Shown here: in pieces, positions 1 through 6,391 of the stretch
Layout of the letters: each line of letters begins with the position of its first letter
How positions within the stretch are numbered: position 1 is the first letter of the stretch
Assembly: GCA_903870955.1 (NCBI GenBank)
Contig: CAIQEX010000120.1
Location: forward strand, 1 to 8,804
Reading direction: 5' to 3'
Length of the DNA: 8,804 nt
DNA from: an uncultured beta proteobacterium
GTDB taxonomy: Bacteria; Pseudomonadota; Gammaproteobacteria; Burkholderiales; Burkholderiaceae_C
Made by a program: the position numbers and the translations under genes
The notes under the pieces: generated by a model
The model's database searches: none
The model's input: the letters and a program-made list of their open reading frames with translations, nothing else
What the model was told of the DNA's origin: nothing

Positions 1-738
1 CACCACGTCAAGCTCGCAGTCGTCAATCACAAAGCTGAAGGCGCCCTCAATATCCTCGCGACTGGCCGTGGTTTGCAATTGCATAACAAAGCTGAGGTAG
101 CAGCTTTCGGGATTGAGATTGACCAGCGGCGGCACGCCATCTTCGCCGCAGCGCACTGACACCACTGTGCCCATGCCGTGGAGGTAGCGGGAAATCGACA
201 AGGGGTCCATGCCGTTGCGAAACGTCTCCGGGCCAAAGCTGGCTGAAATGGTCCACAGGCGCTCTACTGCCGGTGCCTGGTCAACGGAGGCACTCACAGC
301 AGCGGCAGCAGGCGCGGCAGCCGCGCCGCCTTCGGTCAAGGCCCGCAATTGCACGACCAAATCGGCACGCTGGTCTTTTTGTTCAGGCGTGTCGGCACTT
401 TCATCGGCTGCGGTATCGACCAGAAACTTGATCTGGTCATTGCACTGCAACAACAAGGTGTTGATGCTGGGGTTGAGCACCAGTTCGCCGTCGCGCATCT
501 TGTCCAGCAGGGTCTCTACATGGTGGGTAAATTCCACCACCCGGTTTAGACCGAATATGCCCGCCGAACCTTTGACGGTATGGGCGCAGCGAAACAGGGA
601 GTCCAGCAACTCCCGGTTGTCGGGCTGCTCTTCGAGTTCCAGCAGAAGGGTTTCAATGGCTTCGATTTGCTCGGCCGCCTCACTGATGAAGGCCGGCATG
701 GCCTGGGCAATAAATTCCAGATCTGCGTCCATACTCAT
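1..738 (-). CDS. cheA: Chemotaxis histidine kinase CheA, N-terminal part (runs off left edge)
   Basis: CheA is the cytoplasmic histidine kinase of chemosensory arrays; it autophosphorylates on a histidine in its Hpt (P1) domain and passes phosphate to CheY. I translated 246 codons from ATG at 738 to the window edge with no stop. Residues about 5-105 form the Hpt domain, with the phosphoacceptor motif CAHTVKGSAG (His53). An Ala-rich linker lies near residues 130-150. A domain from about 158 follows, with GMDPLSI...YLHGMG and ending in VIDDCEL, a pattern typical of the P2-like CheY/CheB-docking region of many CheA proteins. The dimerisation, ATPase and CheW-like domains are outside the window. 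The start overlaps the STAS stop in ATGA, with GGAG a few bases upstream, implying translational coupling. A second in-frame ATG lies at 732. A PilL/ChpA-like hybrid kinase is less likely but cannot be excluded without the C-terminus. Confidence 0.93.
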   Translation of the reverse strand, partial: MSMDADLEFIAQAMPAFISEAAEQIEAIETLLLELEEQPDNRELLDSLFRCAHTVKGSAGIFGLNRVVEFTHHVETLLDKMRDGELVLNPSINTLLLQCNDQIKFLVDTAADESADTPEQKDQRADLVVQLRALTEGGAAAAPAAAAVSASVDQAPAVERLWTISASFGPETFRNGMDPLSISRYLHGMGTVVSVRCGEDGVPPLVNLNPESCYLSFVMQLQTTASREDIEGAFSFVIDDCELDVV

Positions 739-1034
739 GAGGAAGCTCCGGTCTTGAGATAACGGCTATCCAGCCAGTTGGAAAAGCCCATGATGCGGCA
801 GGCCTCAACAAAGGCAGAACTGGCCTCCACCAAATGCCAGCGTTGCTCACCGTGACCCAATGCGGCCAGCAGTTGCAAACCCGATCCGTCCACTTCCTGC
901 ACATCGCGCGCTGAAATTTCCAGATACTCTTTGCCTTTGGGGGCCTGCTCGGCCACCCACGCCAACATAGCATCACGCGTTTCCAGCGTGCTGTAAATGT
1001 TCAGCTCGGCAGGCAATTCAAAGCGTTCATCCAT
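735..1034 (-). CDS. STAS-domain protein in the che operon (anti-sigma antagonist-like)
   Basis: A 99-residue protein consisting of one STAS domain (SpoIIAA/RsbV fold; an MlaB-like member is also possible). The diagnostic piece is DVQEVDGSGLQLLAALG at about residues 44-60, where Ser51 is at the position phosphorylated by partner kinases in classical STAS proteins. I chose ATG at 1034 over the upstream ATG at 1070 because a strong ribosome site, AGAGGGAGAG (1038-1047), sits just before it and the added residues look non-domain. It lies 68 bases after cheY and overlaps cheA by four bases (ATGA), so it is almost certainly made together with CheA. No RsbW-like kinase or PP2C phosphatase is seen nearby, so whether it is phosphorylated and what it binds are unknown. 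A role as an adaptor or accessory regulator of the chemosensory complex is inference from position. Confidence 0.85.
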   Translation of the reverse strand: MDERFELPAELNIYSTLETRDAMLAWVAEQAPKGKEYLEISARDVQEVDGSGLQLLAALGHGEQRWHLVEASSAFVEACRIMGFSNWLDSRYLKTGASS

Positions 1035-1037
1035 GAT

Positions 1038-1047
1038 CTCTCCCTCT
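1038..1047 (-). promoter_or_regulatory. Strong ribosome binding site deciding the STAS start
   Basis: The minus strand reads AGAGGGAGAG followed by ATC and ATG (1034). It closely matches the anti-Shine-Dalgarno sequence and is why the shorter STAS frame is preferred to the frame starting at 1070. Confidence 0.75.
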
Positions 1048-1102
1048 AGCATTCCGGGCCATTGCGGCACTGCAACCAGGGCCGAACGGTCCTATGGGCA
1101 CC

Positions 1103-1468
1103 CTAGGTGCAAAGCTTGGAAACGGCGTTTACCAGTTGGGTTGGCGCAAAAGGCTTGACCATCCAGGCCTTGGCACCGGCTGCCTTGCCCTGCTCTTTTT
1201 TCTCTTCCTGGCTCTCGGTGGTGAGCATCAGAATCGGCAGGAATTTGTAGGCTGGCAATTGCTTGGCCGCTTTAACAAACTCAATACCATTCATCACAGG
1301 CATGTTCACGTCACACACGACCATGTTTATCTGACGGCCATCCAGCAATGCCAGGGCCGCCTGTCCATCACCGGCTTCCAGCACGTTGTAACCCGCACCT
1401 GTTAAGGCCATCTTCACCACCTGGCGCAAACTTGCGGAGTCGTCCACCACCAAAATTGTCTTAGCCAT
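1103..1468 (-). CDS. cheY: CheY-type single-domain response regulator
   Basis: A 121-residue stand-alone receiver domain with no output domain, the usual CheY length. All receiver landmarks are present: acidic pair Asp9/Asp10, phosphoacceptor Asp53 in VVCDVNMP, the switch Thr83 in LTTES, and Lys105 in VKPF. The residue three before the lysine, equivalent to Tyr106 of E. coli CheY, is Trp102. The start ATG at 1468 is supported by AAGAGGGTG just upstream, which overlaps the stop of the CheZ-like gene, so the two are coupled. With CheA downstream and a CheZ-like protein upstream it is the expected phosphate receiver of this cluster. It may act on the flagellar motor or on another target such as a type IV pilus system; the sequence alone does not say which. 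Confidence 0.93.
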   Translation of the reverse strand: MAKTILVVDDSASLRQVVKMALTGAGYNVLEAGDGQAALALLDGRQINMVVCDVNMPVMNGIEFVKAAKQLPAYKFLPILMLTTESQEEKKEQGKAAGAKAWMVKPFAPTQLVNAVSKLCT

Positions 1469-1477
1469 ATCACCCTC

Positions 1478-2134
1478 TTAGAAAAAAGTTGTCTCGTCGC
1501 TACCGTTCGCGTCAGATCCAGCATGCCCGGCACCCAAATGGTTTTGGCGCTGCTCAGCCATCGCGTATTGGGACTCCAGGCCGTCCAGCCAGGCTTGTAA
1601 CTCGGGAACATCCCCGCTCGGTCCATCCAATGCCTGTTGCAGGCGTGCAATGTCGCCCTCCAACAAGGCAATCATCTGGCTGATGCGGTCCTGATACTGA
1701 AAACCAATGTACATGCGCTCAACCTGTTCCGCCACCACCTGGGTTTCTTGGGAAAAGGGTCGGTTGATGTTTTCGATGGCAGCAATGGCGTTGCTGACCA
1801 GTTCAATCACGGTATCAATGGCCTTGGCGCCGCCCTCGGGCAATTGGGCATGCTGGCGCAGGGGAGCGAGGGTTTGTGCGCAGATTTGCGCCAGGCCGAT
1901 GATCTTGCCATCGTCATGGCTCAAGGCATCGGTAATTTCCAGCGACTGGCGCTGCGCAGATTGCAAATGGGGCCCTATGCTTGCAAACGCCTGCATCATT
2001 TCAGAAACAGCCAATTCAGACTGGGCACGCGAGGCCGCCAACTGGCGGGCCCAAACGGGCAAAACTCCCGAACACAGCTTGACTAGCGTGCGCGCTGCTT
2101 GCTCTGCGGTTGCATTTTCAGAAGATGAGGGCAT
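1478..2134 (-). CDS. CheZ-like phospho-CheY phosphatase candidate
   Basis: A 218-residue, probably mostly helical cytoplasmic protein. Its best-recognised segment is GFQYQDRISQMI (about 144-155), which aligns with the CheZ active-site helix FQDLTGQVI of E. coli. Asp149 and Gln153 keep the spacing of the CheZ residues Asp143 and Gln147 that bind and dephosphorylate CheY. The C-terminus is a flexible Gly/Ser/Asp stretch ending in DETTFF, formally like the CheZ tail, a tethered acidic-aromatic peptide that docks on CheY. Outside these regions the similarity to textbook CheZ is low, so I leave the symbol blank. Nine bases separate it from cheY. The start at ATG 2134 is uncertain because no good ribosome site precedes it. 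The alternative is a chemotaxis accessory protein that shares this helix but lacks phosphatase activity. Confidence 0.72.
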   Translation of the reverse strand: MPSSSENATAEQAARTLVKLCSGVLPVWARQLAASRAQSELAVSEMMQAFASIGPHLQSAQRQSLEITDALSHDDGKIIGLAQICAQTLAPLRQHAQLPEGGAKAIDTVIELVSNAIAAIENINRPFSQETQVVAEQVERMYIGFQYQDRISQMIALLEGDIARLQQALDGPSGDVPELQAWLDGLESQYAMAEQRQNHLGAGHAGSDANGSDETTFF

Positions 2135-2144
2135 GCAAAATCGA

Positions 2145-2172
2145 ATAGTATTTCCTTCAATGGTAGCGCCAA
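2145..2172 (-). promoter_or_regulatory. Weak candidate promoter for the che cluster
   Basis: On the minus strand TTGGCG and TACTAT (2145-2150) lie about 16 bases apart, each matching the sigma-70 hexamers at four of six positions. Transcription would begin only a few bases before ATG 2134, giving a nearly leaderless message, which fits the absence of a ribosome site there. I saw no convincing sigma-28 (FliA) motif in the intergenic region. Readthrough from pgk is an equally good explanation. Confidence 0.2.
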
Positions 2173-2227
2173 AACCAGACTCAGTCGAACACCCTCCCGC
2201 GCATTTTTAGAACGCCCAAACGCTTTA

Positions 2228-2291
2228 CTGATCTTTATCAGGGCCTAAATGGCCTAAGGCCCCGGTTTCCCTACCCCTGCCCTATCGGGGC
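2228..2291 (-). repeat. Cluster of small inverted repeats between pgk and the che genes; possible weak terminator
   Basis: The gap 2135-2297 holds no gene. Just after the pgk stop are three small hairpin-capable repeats. GCCC/GGGC spans 2279-2291 with a five-base loop. GGGCCT/AGGCCC spans 2241-2262 and contains two direct copies of GGCCTAA. CTGAT/ATCAG spans 2228-2241 with a four-base loop. None is followed by a run of T on the minus strand, so this is not a textbook intrinsic terminator. It could slow transcription, protect the pgk 3' end or mark a Rho-dependent end. Confidence 0.35.
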
Positions 2292-2297
2292 TACCAA

Positions 2298-3491
2298 CTA
2301 ATTCGACGCGCGTTGGGTCAGAATTTCAAAGGCCGGCAGCGTTTTTCCTTCCAGCACCTCGAGGAAAGCGCCTCCGCCAGTGGAGATGTAGCCAATCTGC
2401 TTTTCGATGCCGTACTTGGCAATCGCCGCCAGCGTGTCACCGCCACCGGCAATCGAGAAGGCACTGGATTCGGCAATCGCATGGGCAATAGTCTTGGTGC
2501 CGCCTTCAAAGGCCGCGAATTCAAACACGCCAACTGGCCCATTCCAGACGATGGTGCCGGCAGATTTCAACTGGGTCGCCAGGGTTTGGGCGGTGACCGG
2601 GCCAATGTCCAGGATCAGGTCATCGTCTTCCACTTCTGTCGCCAGTTTGGTGGTGGCAACCGCATCCGCGGAAAAACTCTTGGCGGTGACCACATCGGTG
2701 GGGATCGGGACGGCAGCACCCCGGGCGCGCATGGCTTCGATGACGGCCACGGCCTGGTCCAGCAGATCCGGCTCAGCCAGGCTCTTGCCAATCTTCAGAC
2801 CCGCTGCCAGCATGAAGGTGTTGGCAATGCCGCCACCGACAATCAATTGGTCCACATTGGCCGCCAGACTCTTCAAAATGGTCAGCTTGGTCGAGACCTT
2901 GGAGCCTGCCACGATGGCCACCAGAGGACGCTTGGGAGCCAGCAGTGCCTTGGAAATAGCGTCCATCTCGGCCGCCAAAAGCGGGCCGGCACAGGCGATG
3001 GGTGCGAACTGGGCGATGCCGTAGGTGCTGGCCTCGGCGCGGTGAGCCGTACCAAAGGCGTCATGCACAAAGATGTCGCACAAGGCGGCCATTTTCCTGG
3101 CGAGTTCTTCGTTGTTTTTCTTCTCGCCTTTGTTGACGCGGCAGTTTTCCAGCATCACCAATTGGCCCGGTACCACGCTCACGCCGTCCACCCAATTGGC
3201 AACGACGGGGATTTCGCGACCCATCAGTTCGCCCATGCGGCGCGCCACGGGAGCCAGAGAATCCTCGGGGGTGAAGGCACCTTCCGTGGGACGGCCCAGG
3301 TGCGAAGTAACCATGACCGCGGCACCCGCTTTGAGCGCCATTTCAATGCAGGGTACGCTGGCACGCACGCGGGTGTCTTCGGTGATGTTGCCGGCATCGT
3401 CTTGCGGCACATTCAGGTCGGCGCGGATAAACACGCGTTTGCCCGCTACTTTGCCTTGGGCGCACAGATCAGAAAAACGGATTACGTTCAT
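2298..3491 (-). CDS. pgk: Phosphoglycerate kinase
   Basis: Catalyses 1,3-bisphosphoglycerate + ADP = 3-phosphoglycerate + ATP in glycolysis, gluconeogenesis and, where present, the Calvin cycle; it is a cytoplasmic monomer. The 397-residue length is normal for bacteria. Signature segments appear in order: RADLNVP (23-29), SHLGRP (63-68), [15 protein letters not shown] (141-155, substrate-side His and Arg), GSKVSTK (196-202), WNGPVGVFE (316-324), GGGDT (349-353, nucleotide-binding loop) and STGGGAFLE (370-378). Both lobes are complete and no key residue is missing. ATG 3491 has AAGGTGA just upstream. The gene is on the same strand as the che cluster but separated from it by 163 bases with small hairpins, and it lies downstream of azlD. 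The usual Burkholderiales neighbour downstream of pgk is, from memory, pyruvate kinase; it is not seen here. Confidence 0.98.
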   Translation of the reverse strand: MNVIRFSDLCAQGKVAGKRVFIRADLNVPQDDAGNITEDTRVRASVPCIEMALKAGAAVMVTSHLGRPTEGAFTPEDSLAPVARRMGELMGREIPVVANWVDGVSVVPGQLVMLENCRVNKGEKKNNEELARKMAALCDIFVHDAFGTAHRAEASTYGIAQFAPIACAGPLLAAEMDAISKALLAPKRPLVAIVAGSKVSTKLTILKSLAANVDQLIVGGGIANTFMLAAGLKIGKSLAEPDLLDQAVAVIEAMRARGAAVPIPTDVVTAKSFSADAVATTKLATEVEDDDLILDIGPVTAQTLATQLKSAGTIVWNGPVGVFEFAAFEGGTKTIAHAIAESSAFSIAGGGDTLAAIAKYGIEKQIGYISTGGGAFLEVLEGKTLPAFEILTQRASN

Positions 3492-3529
3492 GGAATCACC
3501 TTGGTTGGAAGAGCAGAAGAGTAGTGCAG

Positions 3530-3535
3530 ATTGTA
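3530..3535 (-). promoter_or_regulatory. Candidate -10 element for pgk
   Basis: TACAAT on the minus strand matches the sigma-70 -10 consensus at five of six bases. It would start transcription about 30 bases before the pgk ATG, a normal leader length. No good -35 hexamer is found at 16-18 bases upstream, so the promoter, if real, is weak or activator-dependent. Confidence 0.35.
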
Positions 3536-3574
3536 GGAGCCGACACCCGCTTCAGGCGCTGATTCCGATCAAGT

Positions 3575-3589
3575 CGGGTTCGTAACCCG
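3575..3589 (-). terminator. Hairpin downstream of azlD, possible end of the def-fmt-azlCD unit
   Basis: CGGGTT and AACCCG form a perfect six-base-pair stem with a three-base loop, about ten bases after the azlD stop codon and upstream of the pgk -10 candidate. No T-run follows on the minus strand, so efficiency as an intrinsic terminator is doubtful. Its position between two transcription units makes the assignment reasonable. Confidence 0.4.
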
Positions 3590-3598
3590 CTGGTTAAA

Positions 3599-3961
3599 TT
3601 ACCAACCCAAGCCGATATGCATCGGCAAGTAGACCGCCATGCCACAGACGATGGCACCCAAAACCACCTGACCCACGCCACGGCGAACAAAGAAAAATGC
3701 CATCGCCGCCGCCACGCCGTAAAGACGCGCGTCTTCCAGACTATGAATGAGATGTCCCTGGCTCATGACGACTTCTGGCGCAATCACCGCGCACAAGGCG
3801 GCCATGGGGGCATAGCGCAAACCGCGTTGCGCCCAATCGGGCAGAGTCCACTCGCTGCTGGAGATAAAGAACAGGCAGCGCGCCACCACCGAGACGCAGA
3901 CCAGCGCGGTAATCGTGACCATGTGGCCCAGGTTGACATCGCCACTGAACATCTGCGTCAT
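3599..3961 (-). CDS. azlD: AzlD-family small subunit of branched-chain amino acid exporter
   Basis: A 120-residue hydrophobic inner-membrane protein matching the AzlD/YgaH family in length and pattern. It has membrane segments near residues 12-34, 50-68, 80-93 and 97-115, with the family-like RYAPMAALCAVIAPEV at 49-64. AzlD pairs with AzlC to export branched-chain amino acids; related pairs (E. coli YgaZH, Corynebacterium BrnFE) also export methionine. I chose ATG 3961 because it directly follows the azlC stop (TGA-T-ATG), giving one-base spacing and coupled translation. A longer frame from 4042 would only add residues overlapping azlC. The substrate is not determined by the sequence. Confidence 0.85.
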   Translation of the reverse strand: MTQMFSGDVNLGHMVTITALVCVSVVARCLFFISSSEWTLPDWAQRGLRYAPMAALCAVIAPEVVMSQGHLIHSLEDARLYGVAAAMAFFFVRRGVGQVVLGAIVCGMAVYLPMHIGLGW

Positions 3962-3962
3962 A

Positions 3963-4706
3963 TCAATGCGCCACTTTTGGCCGGGGCGCACCGCCCCAAG
4001 GCGTTTTTTCCAGCAGCAAGCACAGGGCGACCGATGCGGCAATGGCCACCAGAATGTTGAGCTTCATCGGCAGTGCAAAGGCCGCCACGCCGGCGCAGGC
4101 TGCCACGCCCCCGGCAACCCAACGCAAACGGCTGGACGCCAATGAACAGGTCATTCCCACCAGCGCCAGAATGCCGGCAAAGCCGAGGCCCCAACTGGTC
4201 GGAATGAAATTGGCCAAAATCACGCCGAGCAGGCTGCTGCTGGTCCAACTGAACCAATTGATGCTGCCATTGCCCAGCAGGTAGGCGATCTGCCCGAAGC
4301 GGCCCGCTTCGTCAGTAGCTGGCTGCGGGTGCTGTTTGATAAACAGCACGTACGTCAGATCTCCGGTGAGGTAGCCAGCAAGCAAGCGCATGCGCAGTCG
4401 CAAGTGCATCACGTATTGCCGCATGTGGGCGCTGAACACCACGAAGCGCAGGTTGACGCAAAACGCCGTCGCCAGGATCACCCACACCGGCGCCCCAGCC
4501 AGCATCAGCGGAATGGCGGCCAATTGGGCGCTACCGGCAAATACCGTGGCCGCCATAAACAGGGCTTCCACCGTGCCCATGCCAGACTTGACCATGGCCA
4601 CGCCGGTCATCAAGCCCCAGGCGGCAATGCCCGGTGCCACAGCGGCCATTTCGGAAAATCCCAGGCGGAATTCGGGGTGGCGGATGAGCGTGCGCAAATA
4701 GGCCAT
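3963..4706 (-). CDS. azlC: AzlC-family large subunit of branched-chain amino acid exporter
   Basis: A 247-residue polytopic inner-membrane protein of the AzlC/YgaZ family, normal for the family. Landmarks are FAGSAQL (56-62), NLRFVVFSAHMR (85-96) and GYLTGDLTYVL (111-121), followed by hydrophobic segments near 155-170, 173-190, 196-212 and 217-233. With AzlD it forms an exporter of branched-chain amino acids; it is not an ABC permease despite frequent database labels. Its ATG shares one base with the fmt stop (TAATG), and no clear ribosome site is visible, so translation probably depends on ribosomes finishing fmt. That ties exporter level to def-fmt expression. No Lrp-type regulator gene is in the window. 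Confidence 0.9.
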   Translation of the reverse strand: MAYLRTLIRHPEFRLGFSEMAAVAPGIAAWGLMTGVAMVKSGMGTVEALFMAATVFAGSAQLAAIPLMLAGAPVWVILATAFCVNLRFVVFSAHMRQYVMHLRLRMRLLAGYLTGDLTYVLFIKQHPQPATDEAGRFGQIAYLLGNGSINWFSWTSSSLLGVILANFIPTSWGLGFAGILALVGMTCSLASSRLRWVAGGVAACAGVAAFALPMKLNILVAIAASVALCLLLEKTPWGGAPRPKVAH

Positions 4707-5743
4707 TAAGGCGCCACCGCGTCGCGGGTGGCCACGCTCACATCAAACTGCATGCCAACCTGCACATCAAAGCCGCGCAAAAAATCTGCTGCTGGCAACC
4801 GCTTGCCACCGGGCCGCTGCAATTCCAACAGCCGCACACTGGCGTCGCGCGCCGCTACGAAAATGCCGGCATCTCCAACGCCCAGAACCGTTCCAACGGG
4901 CGCATCAGCGGTTGCCGGGCCTGGTTCGGCACGCCATATTTTGATGCTCTCGCCGTTCAGTACCGCGCTGGCACCCGGGAATGGATTGAAGGCACGCACC
5001 CGACGGCAGATTGACACGGCATCCTCGCTCCAGCGAATGGCCGCCTCGTGCTTTTCGATCTTGTGGGCGTAGTTCACACCATCCTGAGCTTGCTTTTCAG
5101 CCCGAAGTTCCCCCTGTATCGCCCGTTCTAGCGCCTGCACCACCAGATTGGCCCCCAGTTCCGCCACCTTGTCATGCAAGGTGGCTGTGGTGTCGTCTTC
5201 GGCTATCGGTAGCGTCTGTTGCAGCAGCATGTCACCGGTGTCCAGACCCGCGTCCATTTGCATGATGGTGACACCGGTGTGGGCATCACCGGCTTCGATG
5301 GCGCGGTGAATCGGCGCCGCACCGCGCCAGCGCGGCAACAACGAACCATGGATATTCAGGCAACCCAAACGTTTGCTGCCATCGGCTCGCAGGGTGAGCA
5401 TGGCATCCAAAACCCACTGCGGCAGGATCAGGCCATAAGCTGCCACCACCATGACGTCTGCATCGGCTTGCAATATGGCATCGCGCGCGGCCGCGGCGTC
5501 AGCCGCATATTTGCCATCCAGACGCAGACCCTGGGGTTGCGCTATGGGCATGCCGTGCTGGAGGGCATATTGCTTGACGCTGGAGGCTTGCAGTTTCATG
5601 CCACGCCCGGCCGGTCGGTCTGGCTGGCTTAGTACCAACACAATCTGCGCGCCGGCAACATGGATACGCTCCAGCGCCACTCGGGCAAATTCCGGCGTAC
5701 CGGCAAAAATGACCTTGAGCGGTTTTTCCGCCAAAGACTTCAA
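4706..5743 (-). CDS. fmt: Methionyl-tRNA formyltransferase (TTG start)
   Basis: Transfers a formyl group from 10-formyltetrahydrofolate to initiator Met-tRNA, making fMet-tRNA for translation initiation. The 345-residue product is somewhat longer than the roughly 315 of E. coli, partly from an insertion around residues 74-92. The N-terminal catalytic domain has FAGTPEFA (13-20), the folate/catalytic segment [19 protein letters not shown] (130-148, Asn130 and His132) and [11 protein letters not shown] (Asp168). These keep the spacing of the E. coli Asn106/His108/Asp144 triad. The C-terminal tRNA-binding domain includes AFNPFPGA and ends near PGGKR. The start is TTG at 5743, read as Met: it overlaps the def stop as TTGA, has GAGGA six bases upstream (5750-5754), and no ATG or GTG fits nearby. 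Confidence 0.97.
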   Translation of the reverse strand: MKSLAEKPLKVIFAGTPEFARVALERIHVAGAQIVLVLSQPDRPAGRGMKLQASSVKQYALQHGMPIAQPQGLRLDGKYAADAAAARDAILQADADVMVVAAYGLILPQWVLDAMLTLRADGSKRLGCLNIHGSLLPRWRGAAPIHRAIEAGDAHTGVTIMQMDAGLDTGDMLLQQTLPIAEDDTTATLHDKVAELGANLVVQALERAIQGELRAEKQAQDGVNYAHKIEKHEAAIRWSEDAVSICRRVRAFNPFPGASAVLNGESIKIWRAEPGPATADAPVGTVLGVGDAGIFVAARDASVRLLELQRPGGKRLPAADFLRGFDVQVGMQFDVSVATRDAVAP

Positions 5744-6249
5744 CGTGCGTCCTCGCGATGCATCTTGAGCATTTTGGTCTTGATGCGGTTGCGCTTGAGC
5801 GGCGACAAATACTCGACGAACACTTTGCCCATCAGGTGGTCCATCTCGTGCTGGATGCAGACGGCCAGAATCTCCTGCGCTTCAATGACGCGACTTTTGC
5901 CCGTTTCATCCAGCGCGGTGACATGCACCGCGTCATGGCGCACGACCCCATCGTAAATGCCTGGAACCGACAAGCAGCCTTCCTCATTGAGATGGGTGCC
6001 CTCGCTTTTCCAGGTAATTTCAGGATTGATCAGCACCAAGGGCTGGTTGCGCTCTTCCGAGGTGTCGATGACGATGACGCGTTGGTGCACATCGACCTGC
6101 GTCGCGGCCAGGCCAATGCCTTTGGCCTCGTACATGGTTTCCAACATGTCGGAAACCAGTTTCTGGATGACCGCGTCAACAACCGCCACAGGTTTTGCAA
6201 CTTTGTGTAACTTAGGGTCGGGATAGCAAAGAATGGTGAGTAAGGCCAT
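5740..6249 (-). CDS. def: Peptide deformylase
   Basis: Removes the formyl group from the N-terminal methionine of new proteins; a cytoplasmic metalloenzyme, usually with Fe2+. The 169-residue length is typical. All three family motifs are intact: GIGLAATQ (44-51), EGCLSVPG (90-97, metal ligand Cys92) and QHEMDHLMG (133-141, metal ligands His134 and His138, catalytic Glu135). Met replaces the commoner Ile/Leu/Tyr in HExDH, a tolerated position. ATG 6249 is the first methionine and gives the standard N-terminus, but the bases before it hold no purine-rich ribosome site. It is the first gene of the def-fmt-azlC-azlD unit and overlaps fmt by four bases. The divergent gene on the other strand is the LysM protein. 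Confidence 0.97.
   Translation of the reverse strand: MALLTILCYPDPKLHKVAKPVAVVDAVIQKLVSDMLETMYEAKGIGLAATQVDVHQRVIVIDTSEERNQPLVLINPEITWKSEGTHLNEEGCLSVPGIYDGVVRHDAVHVTALDETGKSRVIEAQEILAVCIQHEMDHLMGKVFVEYLSPLKRNRIKTKMLKMHREDAR
5750..5754 (-). promoter_or_regulatory. Ribosome binding site supporting the TTG start of fmt
   Basis: GAGGA on the minus strand lies six bases before TTG 5743, inside the last codons of def. It is the main evidence that fmt uses TTG rather than a later codon. Confidence 0.6.
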
Positions 6250-6336
6250 GGTTTTAGTAGAAAGATGTCGCTATTTTCGCCACTTTTGACCTTGCTGGTT
6301 TGATGACACAGCCAAAAACGTTGCCGAATCAAGGGC

Positions 6337-6366
6337 TTGAGCGCAAAATCGTGCGTAAACTATCAA
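6337..6366 (+). promoter_or_regulatory. Weak candidate promoter for the LysM-dprA unit in the divergent intergenic region
   Basis: Between def and the LysM gene (6250-6391) TTGAGC and TATCAA are 18 bases apart, each matching four of six sigma-70 positions, with a start about 20 bases before ATG 6392. I could not identify a convincing promoter for def on the opposite strand, although one must lie in the same 142 bases or further into the LysM gene. Confidence 0.28.
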
Positions 6367-6391
6367 GTTACACCCGGGACGGCAGCACGAT

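Noticed and set aside
209..757. A 182-codon open frame on the plus strand over the cheA start
   Set aside because: It is antisense to the CheA Hpt domain, with a low-complexity Ser/Ala/Arg composition typical of a shadow frame.
1035..1070. Upstream ATG extending the STAS protein by 12 residues
   Set aside because: The strong AGAGGGAGAG ribosome site points to ATG 1034, and the extra residues are not part of the STAS fold.
2176..2260. Possible sigma-28 (FliA) promoter from TAAAGCGTTT or CCTGATAA on the minus strand
   Set aside because: The -35-like and -10-like pieces are not paired at the required spacing of about 11 bases.
2313..3524. A 403-codon open frame on the plus strand antisense to nearly all of pgk
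   Set aside because: The opposite strand is an unmistakable complete pgk. The antisense translation has no recognisable domain and is rich in Gly, His and Gln as expected for a shadow of GC-biased codons.
3962..4042. Longer azlD start within azlC
   Set aside because: The extension is Arg/Cys-rich and overlaps azlC by about 80 bases, while ATG 3961 follows the azlC stop by one base.
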